Below, in pieces: positions 47,177-58,422 of a stretch of DNA of 64,000 nt (position 1 is its first letter; every line of letters begins with the position of its first letter). The stretch spans positions 308,736,857-308,800,856 of the forward strand of contig CM060709.1 of assembly GCA_030686995.1 (NCBI GenBank), in the 5' to 3' direction. The stretch is from Artemisia argyi (taxonomy: Eukaryota > Streptophyta > Magnoliopsida > Asterales > Asteraceae). The notes under the pieces were generated by a model. It was not told the origin of the DNA. It made no database searches and saw only the letters and a program-made list of their open reading frames with translations. A program made the translations under genes and the position numbers.

Positions 47177-47890
47177 AAAAGGACCTTCTTCAAAAAATAA
47201 AACCCCGGGAGACATAGTAGTGCTAGGCAAACATAGAGCTAAACTTGTTTTTATCCAGGATTGATAGTAATAAGCCGGTAATGCATAACGGGAGGCTGAA
47301 AACACCATGACACCAGAAATATTTTTCGGGAATGATTCAAAAGATGAAGAAGGTGCACAAGCCGCGTGAAGATTAATACCATGATAAGCAAGAAAAGAAT
47401 TTCTACCATCACTCGAATTTGCTGCAAAAAGATCAACATTTAGCTCTGACTGAGTACATTTCCCATTAACCGGGTTCATCACATTGACTGGGCATGTGCA
47501 ATATCCCCAACCTGGTAACGCTGAACTGTTATTTATTGGCGGACAGGAAGGACTATTATAAGAGTATGAAGTTTGAACTTCTGTGCATTCAAATTCTTCG
47601 CAAGAAATAGGACCTGCGCAAAGCTTGTTGCTTGGGGCACTGCTTTTTTGCAATGAATTCCATACCAGGATGCAATCATGCCAAGAGAAAGGACCCTCAA
47701 TATCTATTAGAAATTTTGTGTGCCAGAATTGCATGTTCACGTACGCCATCATGAGAGTCATACTATAGAGAGGCTTAGCAGCATCAGTATGTTTATTTAC
47801 GGGGAAAACCATGGAAGTGTAATCTATGGCTTCATGTTGAAAAGAGAAGAGTGCGAGAAAGAGAAGGGTTAGATGCAGAAGAAGATGCAT
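47177..47890 (-). pseudogene. TAXI-like copy A, N-terminal part (split by Copia-1)
   Basis: Signal peptide MHLLLHLTLLFLALFSFQHE, then FPVNKHTDAAKPLYS, FLIDIEGPFSWHDC (first catalytic Asp-Thr-Gly region lost), cysteine-rich ISCEEFECTEVQTSYSYNSPSC, PGWGYCTCPVNV, DGRNSFLAYHGINLHAACAPSSSFESFPKNISGVMVFS and SLALCLPSTTMSPGVLFF. The frame stops at the Copia-1 duplication; its continuation is at 8550-9132. The minus-strand TATA-like CATATAAA at 47949-47956, about 60 bp upstream of the ATG, matches the promoter position of copies B and C. In the family such proteins are secreted, disulfide-rich and non-proteolytic; some bind microbial xylanases or glucanases. The target of this one is unknown. Confidence 0.9.
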
Positions 47891-48585
47891 TTTTGATGTT
47901 TTTGTATGTTCTCGATCATATGTGAAATTTTAAAGATGATCAAGTGGATTTATATGGATATGTGACTGTTAGTATATTGGTGGTTATAATTAGAATATAA
48001 GTGTAGGGGTTAGTTGTAGTTTAGCTCAAATTTATGCAGGTTAGTCATGTATTAGGAAATCTCCACCTCCTCAATCAATAGGATGGTTCTAAGTCCTATT
48101 AAGTTTAGTTTTGTTCACCCCTCATCTCAATAAAAGAAAGTGATGGGTGAGGCAAAATTGTATCTCCTTTTCTTAGTTCCTCAATAAAACCTTATTCGGG
48201 AGCATTCTTGTGTCTGTGTGTTTTCTAGCCGAGCGACACAAGAGATCATACCCTTAGTCGACTTTAGTTCTTGTTGGAGTTCGTGATTCACGGTTCCGCT
48301 TCAAAACAACGGTTTGTTGGTTTAATTCCAAGAGTGACGAATCATGTGTCGGAGGAATTGAATAAAAAATTGGTTGCATGATGAACTGATTAAGATTTTT
48401 CACATAAAAACTGTTAAATTGTTAACAAATAACTTACATAAAAGCACAAGACATTGTGATAATTGGACAATAGAATATCTTCCTTATTAGAAGTCATGCA
48501 ACAAGCACAAGACGTACTGATCTGGAAGAATGGAAATGATACATAATTATGTTTTAGATACAAATATGAAGAAGCCTTTTAAGCA
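47891..48585 (-). other. Interval between copies A and B
   Basis: Upstream region of copy A and downstream region of copy B. No ORF or element recognised. Confidence 0.5.
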
Positions 48586-49090
48586 TCAATTGCTGATCTC
48601 GGTGAAGTCGAAATTTGCACAAGAAGTCTTCTTACGTAGTAATGAAGAACTAATCCCAAAAGACGAATTCTCTAAATCAAAGAACAGAAAGTTATCCTCA
48701 AACTGATGTGTCCCAATAACGATTGCATGTTCACTTTTAGCACCACCGCCAATAAAGGCCAGACATGCCACGTTTTCTGTTATTTGTTTAATAGAGTTAG
48801 CAGTTGATATAGTCCACTTCTTTCCACCCTGGAGACTAAAATCGATATCAGGAACTTTCAAACTAGCTTGGGTACCATTTGTGGAGGTGCTGTAACAAAG
48901 GCTAAATGGTGCAATTGGATTTGCTTTTGGGACTCGTTTTGTAACCATGAAAAACCTCCTAACCACAGGATTATAAATATCTGTTCTAAGAGTTGTGTAA
49001 GGTTCAATCGTGCTAAGCTTGGCAGTGGTATTTCCTGAAAGGTCAACAGACCTCTTTTTTATTACGATAGAATTGACACCAATAAAGTAC
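48586..49090 (-). pseudogene. TAXI-like copy B, C-terminal part (split by Copia-3)
   Basis: FIGVNSIVIKKRSVDL, TAKLSTIEPYTTLRTDIY, FSLCYSTSTNGTQASLKVPDIDFSLQGGKKWTI, NSIKQITENVACLAFIGGGA, DNFLFFDLENSSFGISSSLLRKKTSCANFDF and the stop at 48586. I find no frameshift or stop from 49085 to the end, and the frame joins the 55101-55905 part in phase over one copy of AGTAC. The insertion is thus the only lesion I can see in copy B. Confidence 0.9.
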
Positions 49091-49522
49091 TGTTAAAATG
49101 AATTTTGGCCTGAATAAATCTAAGGGACTAATGTTGCCTCTTTTGTATTTCAGGTTTTATGCTTATAATGGTTTGGTGACTTAAAGTTTAGAAGAGAAAG
49201 ATGAAGGGGGCTTTGTGCTATTATTGAAAAGATGGTTGCTTATCTTGGGCTTCACACTCTCACTTCCTTGAGTGTGGTATAGCTGTTCTCTGGTGTTTAA
49301 GCCGTTTTCTTGTCCCCTTCTTGGATATCTCCTTCTGCTGATGATCTATATATATCAGCTCTCATCTCTCCTTGAAGTTCATCACAAAACATTATTCATT
49401 CTCTTGTATTATTATTTTGTGTTCCTTGATTGAAATCAAGTATTCGTATAACTGTTTGAGAACGGTTTGGTTGTAAAACTCTTTATCATTAATCTGATTA
49501 GGCAATATTAAGTTTTCTTACA
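49091..49522 (+). repeat. Copia-3 5' LTR
   Basis: TGTTAAAATG...TTTTCTTACA. TATA-like TATATATA at 49347-49354. 49523-50066 is the leader, without a gene. Confidence 0.95.
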
Positions 49523-50066
49523 TGGTATCAGAGACAGGTTGCTCTGAAAAAACGTTTTGAATAATTAAGGTTTGGGAAATTTGGGGCTTTTACGCTTTAA
49601 AGGTTCCAGAGGTTGATTAAGTTCCTAAATTGGAAGGTTTGGTAATTTGATTGTTGATTGCAAGTGGTTCTGGTGATTTGCCCTAATTTTAAAAATTAGG
49701 GTTTGGTGGATCTTGGTTGGTGGATCTGGGTTTGCCGTGTACATCTGCTATATCCCTAGACTAAGTGAATCTAGGGTGTAGTAGGTTTGATTCCGCTGCT
49801 GCTCTGCCTTGCGTACACTGTAACACCTCTCGCACCTTTACTTTTCTTGCATTTCTTTTCTTTTAGATTGACGGGGAGTAGGATTTGGGTTGCTGAAGTT
49901 GTGATTATTATGATTGGTGGTATTGGTATTGATCTTGTGCTTGTCTTATCTTTGTTTAGTAGATAAAGCCCTTGACCTACCACTTTTGTGGCAAGGAAGC
50001 CTGGGAACTTCTTTCTTCCCTTCCTCTTTATGTGTTTAGCTTTGTTCAGCATTTACTTGTTTCATT

Positions 50067-52301
50067 ATGTCTTTGCATAATTCTACTCCACATCCCTCTG
50101 TTCAGGCTTCTGATACAGAGGAAGATGATGCTGTGCCTGTTACTCTTATTAGCAAACTTGATATCAGTCACCCTCTACACTTGCATCCTAATGACTCTGC
50201 TACATTAACTGTTATATCTATAAAATTAAAAGGAACTGAAAACTATAATGTGTGGTCTTGTGCTATGCTGTTAGCTCTTGAAGGCAAAAACAAAATTGGT
50301 TTTATAGATGGTTCTTGTAGGAGGTCTAATACTGATGAAGTACTTGGGAGACAATGGGACAGGGTAAATGCTATTGTTTTGGGTTGGATCTTAAACTCCA
50401 TCTCTGAGGAACTGTTTCTTGGACAAATTTTTTCAAAAAAGGCTTCTGATGTCTGGACTGAGTTAAAAGAAACGTTTGATAGAGTTGATGGGTCTGTTAC
50501 CTTTAATTTACACCATAAAATCAACTCTTTGTCTCAAAATGGTACATCTATTGCTGAATATTTCAACAAGTTAAGCACTTTGTGGAAACAATTTGATGCT
50601 CTTATTAAATTTCCTAGATGCACTTGTCATGCTGCTGATGATTTCAAGAAACATAACCAGTTAATGAAGTTAATGCAATTCCTTATGAGGCTTGATGATT
50701 CTTATATGCAAATTAGAAGCAACATTTTGTCTAGAGACCCATTGCCTGATGTTAAGGGGGCCTTTGCCATTATCTCTAGTGAGGAGTCTCACAGAGCTGT
50801 GGTTTCTGGGACTGGGGTTTCTCAAAGACCTCAGTCATCTGTCTTTCACTCTAATGTGCCTAATAGAGGTAGTACTCAGAGGCCCCAAACCTCTGGGAAC
50901 TCCTTCAGGCCCAGTAATGCCCCCAGACCTAATACTAGTTGGAACAATAGGGCTGCTGGTGGCTCTACTCTTGTTTGTGAAAATTGTGGGATTAATGGAC
51001 ATACTGAGGACAGATGCTTTAAATTGATTGGGTACCCTCCTAATTTTGGGAAACGAAATGGTTACACTGGTACTAATTCCAATCAGGGTGTTCAAAACTT
51101 TAACAAAAGGTTTATAAAGAACAACAACTTTGTTGGTTCTAGCTCTCTTTCAAACCTTTCAGATGAACAGATTTCTAAACTCTTGTCTCTCATCAAAGAC
51201 ACTTCTGTCAATGATGATGGAAAAGGCAAAAGTGTACATGCCAACATGGCAGGTATTGTTTTTAACAACAACAAGTTTTTTAATCAAAATTTTCATAGAT
51301 TCTTTTGTAATAATAGTAAGGCCAGGGCTGCTCTCATTGCTGCTGGTATTATTGTTGACTCTGGAGCTAATCAACATCTAACATACACTGATAAATTTCT
51401 GGTTAATGTTGTCGACATTTCCAAACTTGGAATTAAAGTCTCTCATCCTAATGGAACAGAGGCTTTAATTACAAAAGTTGGAAATATGATCCTAACCAAA
51501 AACTTAACCCTGTATGATATGCTTGTGGTTCCAGAGTATTGTGTGAGTCTTATGTCTGTTCATAAGATTGCTAGAGATAGCAAATTTGTCGTGGCCTTTG
51601 ATGAATCTAAATGCTATGTGTTATCTCAGGGTTTGAGGGATGTGAAACTTCTGGGGACTGGTAGACAGTCTGATGGTTTATATTTCTTTGATAAAACTGA
51701 AGGTAATTTACCCTCTAGAGACCAACCCTACCTTTTCTCTGGTTTGTCCAAACATTTGTGGCATTGCAGACTTGGTCATCCTTCTGACCAAGTCCTAAAA
51801 GTTCTAAACAAAGATCTTGATTTTAAATCCAATGATAATGTGCAGTTTTGTGAAATTTGTCAAAAGGCTAAACAAACCAGAGAACCCTTTCCCTTGAGTG
51901 AACACAAAACTTCTGCCCTTGCTGACCTTGTCCATCTTGATGTTTGGGGGCCCTATCGGGTTACCAGTAGAGAAGGATATAGGTATTTTTTGACCATTGT
52001 TGATGATTACACCAGGGCTGTTTGGGTTTACTTGCTTAAGACTAAAACTGAAGTGTTTGATTGTGTCTATATCTTCTTTAATTTGATCAAAAATCAATTC
52101 AAGAAAACCGTTAAGATTTTCAGAAGTGATAATGGCACCGAATTTGTAAATAAAAGGTTTAGTGAATTTTGTGTCACTCATGGAATAATACATCAGACCT
52201 CTTGTGCATATACCCCTCAGCAGAATGGGATTGTGGAACGGAAACATAGGCATCTGCTTAATGTGGCCAGATCCCTTCTGCTTCAGGGGGAATTCCCTTA
52301 A
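50067..52301 (+). pseudogene. Copia-3 gag, protease and integrase core
   Basis: Starts at MSLHNSTPHPS. Gag (LKGTENYNVWSCAMLLALEGK; ASDVWTELKETFDRVDGSVT), intact zinc knuckle CENCGINGHTEDRC from residue 304, protease with IVDSGANQHLT (Asp431), pre-integrase HCRLGHPSDQVL with CEICQKAK, and integrase Asp625 (HLDVWGP), Asp688 (FRSDNGTEF) and Glu724 (NGIVERKH), a DX35E spacing. The frame ends at 52301 because one G appears to be missing in CAGGGGGAATTCC; the next segment continues LWSECVLTACYLINR directly. Confidence 0.92.
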
Positions 52302-52303
52302 AT

Positions 52304-52786
52304 TTGTGGTCCGAATGTGTTCTCACTGCTTGTTATCTCATTAACAGGTTGCCCTCTTCAGTGCTAAATGGGAATTCTCCTTACAACATGGTTTTTAACA
52401 ATAAATGTTCTTTGAATCACCTAAGAACTTTTGGATGTTTGTGTTTTGCTACTGTCCTTAATAATGATGATAAGTTCAGTAGCAGATCTGAAAAATGTGT
52501 GTTGGTTGGCTATGCGTCTTTTAAAAAAGGTTATAAACTGTTTAGTCTCGAAAGGAAACAATTCTTGTACTCAAGAGATGTTGAATTCTTTGAGAATATG
52601 TTTCCCTTTAAGACTAACCCTGTGATTGAGACTTGTCAGGATCTGGATCATACAAACTTTTTCGATAAAGTTGTGTATGAGGATCCTGACATACCCCATG
52701 ATGAGAAAAACATTAACAAAAAACCATCTTATGATGGAAACAAGTATGCTAACTCTCCTAGTGAAGGCAGAAACTCCTTTTCTTGA
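52304..52786 (+). pseudogene. Copia-3 integrase C-terminal segment
   Basis: SECVLTACYLINRLPSSVLNG, LRTFGCLCFATVLN, CVLVGYASFKKGYKLFSLE and YSRDVEFFENMFPF, the usual copia integrase end, followed by a linker. The frame shifts near 52765, where the sequence continues in another frame as AETPFLDGSPTIDL. Confidence 0.88.
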
Positions 52787-54674
52787 TGGCAGTCCAACAA
52801 TTGACCTAGTTGAGGATGAGTTGGGGCATCCTCAGGGTTCCAATGGTTTTGCCCCTGAAAATGAGGTGTCAACTACACTTGAGAATGATAATGCATTATC
52901 TGAGGGTACATCTCATAATAGTCCAATCACAGATCATCTTATGATTCCTCAAACTCAACCCACTAGAAGATCTGAAAGATCCTCTACTTTTCCAAACAAA
53001 TATAATGACTTTGTGGTTGATTCTAAAGTAAAATATGGGCTTGAAAAATTTGTTAGCTATGCCAACCTCAGTTCTGAAAACTTCTGTTTTGTAACCAAGT
53101 TAAATAAACTTTCTGAACCAAAAAATCATTTGGAAACTAGCAAATCTGAGCACTGGAAAGGGGCAATGAACACTGAAATGAACGCTTTATATGAAAATGA
53201 TACTTTTGAGATTGTTGAATTACCTTGTGATAGAAAGGCCATTGGGTCCAAATGGGTGTTTAAGATTAAATATAAGTCTAGTGGTGAGATTGATAGATTT
53301 AAAGCTAGACTTGTTGTTCAGGGGTTCAATCAAAAGGAAGGGGTTGACTTTGATGAGACTTTCTCCCCTGTGGTCAAAATTTTTACTATTCGATGTGTTA
53401 TTAATTTAGCTGTTCAACAATCTTGGCCCATTTTTCAATTGGATGTTAACAATGCCTTTTTATATGGTGACCTTGAGGAAACTGTTTACATGAAACTTCC
53501 TCCGGGTTATTTTGATGAAAATGACAAGAGAGTGTGCAGACTTAAAAAGTCTTTATATGGCTTGAAACAAGCTCCTAGACAGTGGAATGCCAAACTGACT
53601 AGCACTCTTCTTGAAAATGGTTTTGTGCAGAGTAAAAGTGATTACTCTCTGTTTACTAAAAATGAGTCTGGTGTGTTTATCGCTTTACTTGTTTACGTTG
53701 ATGATATTATTATCACTGGGAATGATCTTGGTGCCATTGATGATGTCAAAAGGTATCTTAAGACCAAATTTCAGATAAAAGATTTAGGCAAACTCAAATA
53801 TTTTCTTGGCATTGAAGTTATTGAAACTAAGAATGGGGTTTGTTTATCTCAAAGGAAATATTGCCTAGATTTATTATCTGAGTTTGGTCTCCTTGCTTGT
53901 AAACCTTCTGCTATTCCTTTAGAGCAAAGTTTGTACATCACCTCTGAGCCCACTGACACAGATCCCTTACTTGATAATATCACTGAGTATCAAAAACTCA
54001 TTGGGAAACTGATTTATCTAACTCACACTAGGCCTGATATTTCTTACACTGTTCACTGCCTGAGCCAATTTATACATTCCCCTTTAAGGTCTCATTTAAA
54101 AATTGCCCTAAAGGTGTTGAGGTATTTAAAAGGTGCTCCAGGTCTAGGTGTGCATATAACTAAGAATCCTAAGAACTTTATGAATGCATTCGTTGATGCA
54201 GATTGGGCCAAGTGTGTAGTTACAAGGAAATCGGTCACTGGATACTATGTTAGTCTTAATGGTTCTATGATTTCTTGGAAAAGCAAAAAACAGAACACCC
54301 TCTCAAAGTCCTCTGCAGAAGCTGAGTATAGAGCTTTGGCTTCTGTGACGTCTGAGATTGTTTGGATCCTAAAAATTCTTAAGGATCTCAACTGGGAACA
54401 TTTTATGCCAGTTAAAATCTTTTGTGACAGCCAAGCAGCAATTAAGATTGCTGCTAATCCTGTCTTTCATAAGAGAACAAAACACTTGGAAATTGATCTA
54501 CATTTTGTAAGAGAAAAGATTCTAACTGGTGTCATTGAAACAGCTAAAATTCACACTGCTGATCAAACAGCAGACATTTTTACAAAAGGGCTTGATAAAA
54601 CTCAACATGTCAAAATGGTTTCTAAACTGGGTTTACTTGATGTCTTCCAGGCCAAAATCCAGGGGGGATGTTAA
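52766..54674 (+). pseudogene. Copia-3 reverse transcriptase and RNase H
   Basis: After a linker: HWKGAMNTEMNALYENDTFE, KWVFKIKYKSSGEIDRFKAR, QLDVNNAFLYGDLEETVYMK, SLYGLKQAPRQWN, an intact catalytic box LVYVDDIIITGND, TRPDISYTVHCLSQF, and RNase H (DADWAKCVVTRKSVTGY; KSSAEAEYRALAS; CDSQAAIKIAANPVFHKRTKHLEI; QTADIFTKGL). No stop before 54674, which lies inside the 3' LTR start. The part of this frame upstream of about 52766 is only a shadow of the integrase linker. Confidence 0.92.
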
Positions 54675-55100
54675 AATGAATTTTGGCCTGAATAAATCTA
54701 AGGGACTAATGTTGCCTCTTTTGTATTTCAGGTTTTATGCTTATAATGGTTTGGTGACTTAAAGTTTAGAAGAGAAAGATGAAGGGGGCTTTGTGCTATT
54801 ATTGAAAAGATGGTTGCTTATCTTGGGCTTCACACTCTCACTTCCTTGAGTGTGGTATAGCTGTTCTCTGGTGTTTAAGCCGTTTTCTTGTCCTCTTCTT
54901 GGATATCTCCTTCTGCTGATGATCTATATATATCAGCTCTCATCTCTCCTTGAAGTTCATCACAAAACATTATTCATTCTCTTGTATTATTATTTTGTGT
55001 TCCTTGATTGAAATCAAGTATTCGTATAACTGTTTGAGAACGGTTTGGTTGTAAAACTCTTTATCATTAATCTGATTGGGCAATATTAAGTTTTCTTACA
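54669..55100 (+). repeat. Copia-3 3' LTR
   Basis: 432 bp, two differences from the 5' copy. Confidence 0.95.
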
Positions 55101-55905
55101 AGTACCCAAAAGAATCAGGATGTTTTAGTAAGGGAGTATAAGAGAGGAAACTCATTACGTCAACATCTGAGTTGGGAAGAAAATAATAGGGACCATTTCC
55201 ATAGAACAGAATTCCAGGAGCCGCAGATGCGCTAGGAATACATAGAGAAAATGTTCTATTAACTGGTAGATGATTAAAATAAGCTGGTAACGCATAAGGG
55301 GAAGTTGACAAAGCCATGACACCAGTAACATCTTTAGGGTATGATTGGAATGCCGTAGAAGGATCAACACAACCCGCGTTAGTATGACCGGCAATATAAA
55401 AATAAGGAAGAGGGTTTCTTCCATCGCTTTCCTTCACAAAAAATGTGTCATAGTTGAGATAGCCTCGACCACATCTCCCGTTCAGTGAGTCCATCACATT
55501 GATTGGGCAGTAGCACTCTCCCTCGTAATCTGAATCTTCGATCGGAGGGCAGGAAGGACTTTTAGAAGAGTAAGAAGTTTGCACGTCGTTACATTGTTTG
55601 TCATAGCAAGAGACGGGAGGAGTACAAATTTTGCCTGGAAGGCAACTACCTTGATGCATATCCCGTTGGAGATAGCAACCACGCAACGCAAAAGGAGCAT
55701 CTAAGTCTATGAGGTAGTTTGATTGTACATATTGTAAGTTCGTGTCTTGCGTGGTGATCTGGGCACTGTAGAGTGGCTTAGCAGCATCAGTGTGCTTGTT
55801 TAGCGGAACCAAAAAGGAACTGTAAAGTGGTGGAAAATATGGTGGAAAGGCATCATGTGAGACAAAGGCTAGAAATAGAACTATAACTTGTAGAGGATGA
55901 ACCAT
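55101..55905 (-). pseudogene. TAXI-like copy B, N-terminal part (split by Copia-3)
   Basis: Start placed at ATG 55905 (MVHPLQVIVLFLAFVSHD, a signal peptide aligned with copy C); an in-frame ATG eight codons upstream lies close to the expected transcript start. NKHTDAAKPLYSAQITTQDTN, YLIDLDAPFALRGC (catalytic triad lost), VSCYDKQCNDVQTSYSSKSP, EGECYCPINVMDSLNGRC, DGRNPLPYFYI, GCVDPSTAFQSYPKDVTGVM, FSLCIPSASAAPGILFYG and LLSYTP-like FLSYTPLLKHPDSFGY. It is cut 264-odd codons in. A minus-strand TATTTAAA box lies at 55961-55968. Confidence 0.9.
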
Positions 55906-55929
55906 GTTTGAAAGATTGTAGTTTCTCAA

Positions 55930-57467
55930 CTATGTGATTTTGGTATGAGTCCAACGCAGATTTAAATAGATACATAATGGAACATGTGCTCATTCTCTAT
56001 GTTTTCAATAGAAGCTAGCTAAATCGGTGGCATGAACATGCATTGATTTAAACTATATGCAACTAATAAAAGTTGGTTTATTTTAAGTTGGTCAATAAAA
56101 TTGCTCAAGAAGAAATTGATTAATATCCTCTGTTCAAAGGAAAAGTTAATTAGTTGTTGGTCAAAATAATTGTTCATGAAGAAATGGATTAATCACTTAT
56201 AAGTTGGTCAACATAATTGTTCATGAAGAAATGGATTAATATATCCTCTGTTCAAATTAAAGGAAATGTTTATCGATTACTCATAGTATCTTTTCGTTAA
56301 TTTTAAGGACTTGATTTAAGTTCTAAATGATACTTTATGAAGTAATGGATTAATACATACACAACTCACAATCTATAAATGTAACATGGTCATTATAACG
56401 AAGCCTAAATGTTACACCTACAGAAATCAGGATGTGGATTATCTATTTTACTAGACATTTTTTTGACATCAGCCATATTAATATGCATCTAAGAGAAAGT
56501 AGGGCATCTTACTAGCAATTGAATATACATTTCTGGAAGTGATGATCAATTTATGTCGGGTTACTTAGATAGGTATCTATTTGATAGGGAAGAAACACAA
56601 AGGAACTGCAGATGGAAGCAAGTTCATCCATGTAAATACAAGGTTTAGGTTTTATTGCTTTTAAGCCATTTTTGGTTGATTAAATTATGTTTTAAGTGTT
56701 TTTCTCTTGTTAGGGTTTATTTCCTTGAAGTTTCATCCTCGTTATCAACCATTGGATTAAGATTTGATCTAACTAATTTCGTTGTGCGTTAGTTGGTACC
56801 ATAGCACGGTTAGTATCATGATTGTGAGCGATGAAGATTTTCTATCCATAACCCGTACTGTTGGTGGGATGTAGTATGAAGAAGACCTTAATCATGATTC
56901 AACAAAATCAATGACCGAATTGAATTTAAAATGATTTCTACTATCCTTGAAAAACCATGTTTCGTGATTGTAGGCGGGGCATGAAACTACGATAGCCACG
57001 ACGGTGGCAAACATGATGGCCGAGATAACGGTTAGAAAAGAATTCCTAATCCTAAAAATTGAATTTTAAGAGTTTTTTGTGAAATATAAACAGGTGTCGC
57101 GCGGGTCAACCCAGTTCGGAACCAACCTGGAATTGATGAGAGCCATTCAAACCGACACGAATTAAAAGCATTTATCTAGTGTTAGTGCCCACTACAAATT
57201 ATAGTTTTTATGCATTTAATCTTTGCTTTCATTATTCTTTATGTAAGTTTAATAGTTTGTCATTATCATGTTTGAGTAGTAGCCTTTCTTTTTTGGGGGT
57301 AAATGGTTGTTAAACCCGGTAAATAGATTACTTCAAAAAAGCATTTAAGAACATAGGATGTGGATGAAATCACACATCTCAGCCCGTTACATAGCCGGTA
57401 AAACTAACATAACAAAGCAAACTACTTCTACAAACGAAGGAACAACTACTACTAGATTACATTTGAC
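55930..57467. other. Upstream region of copy B and unassigned spacer
   Basis: A TATA-like box of copy B at 55961-55968. From 56080 to 56270 the phrase TTGTTCATGAAGAAATGGATTAAT and variants recurs about three times, a local duplication. The rest shows no gene. Confidence 0.5.
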
Positions 57468-57890
57468 TCAACGACACAAATATAACCTACTATATTCTTC
57501 GACCATGAAGCTTGATGTCAAAAGCGTCACAAAAAGCCTCTTGTTATTCGGATAGATAATGAGTATTGTACCATTGTCATCATACGAATCATACTCATCG
57601 TCAACCATGGTTTCCATCCACTGTTCATATAGACTCTTATTTCCAATACCGCTACCTTCTTTCATACCTTTTGAAGCCATGAACTGCGCAGATTCATCAT
57701 ACGAAACATCCATTTCACTCTCGCTATCATCAATAAACTTTTCACACGATTTACTTTCCACATTTCCAGCTTCCGAATTTTCCACAATCTCGAAGACCTT
57801 GTCCTCTTCATTCAAAGATGAAAACGAATTTCTCAAAGAAACAATATTAATATCATCATAATTCCCAAATCCCTTGTTGCACCAAACCAA
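57468..57890 (-). pseudogene. Possible LINE-type protein remnant (140 aa)
   Basis: An open frame rich in acidic residues and Ser: SLRNSFSSLNEEDKVFE, ESEMDVSYDESAQFMASKG, GNKSLYEQWMETMVDDEYDSYDD. The blend of an 'N-F-LNEED' block and a 'SLYE-W---DDEYD-YDD' block resembles the spacer between the zinc-knuckle and endonuclease parts of plant LINE proteins as I remember them. In-frame stops flank it and no endonuclease or RT is seen, so it is at best a fragment. It could equally be an unrelated hypothetical protein. Confidence 0.35.
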
Positions 57891-58422
57891 ACTAGCTTTC
57901 TTGCACCACTAACCATATCCATCATCCGCATGAAAGATATGGCTTGATGAGTGATTGTTGGTAACTATCAATAGCTAGGATAACAAATACGCGCATCGTG
58001 GGGTATATAAAAGTTGAATTATTTGTTCTTATGATTACATGATAAGAAAAAGAAAAAAAATTACATCATAAGTTTAGTTTATTAACAGCAATTGGTAATT
58101 GGTTCAGGTCGTTGCTGGTCATGTTTGCACTCATTCGTATATAATTAACTTTGGCAACGCCATTATTTTTTCAACAACAATATATATTGATTATTGAACT
58201 TTTTGACATCAGTATCATTTTCTGTATTGCATGATTGGTTTTCATAACTTGCTCTAATTCCGCATATCTACTTTAATTGAAGAACTTGAACAAAAACAGT
58301 AGAAGTCATTTAATAAGTACAATACATAGTGATATGGAAGAATGGTAATGGTACATTAAGCAAAAATCATTATTAAGTTTTGTATATAAATTCGCAGAAG
58401 CCCTTTGTAGCAGCATCAACCG
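57891..58422. other. Spacer downstream of copy C
   Basis: AT-rich 3' flank; nothing recognised. Confidence 0.5.

Larger units (their letters stand above)
49091..55100 (+). mobile_element. Copia-3: Ty1/copia element, recent insertion in copy B
   Basis: LTRs 49091-49522 and 54669-55100, both 432 bp, two differences seen (near 49316 and 49500). Primer site TGGTATCAGAGACAGG from 49523. Duplication AGTAC at 49086-49090 and 55101-55105. Polypurine AGGGGGGA before the 3' LTR. It encodes gag-protease-integrase-RT-RNase H in copia order, with two one-base shifts. Confidence 0.95.
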
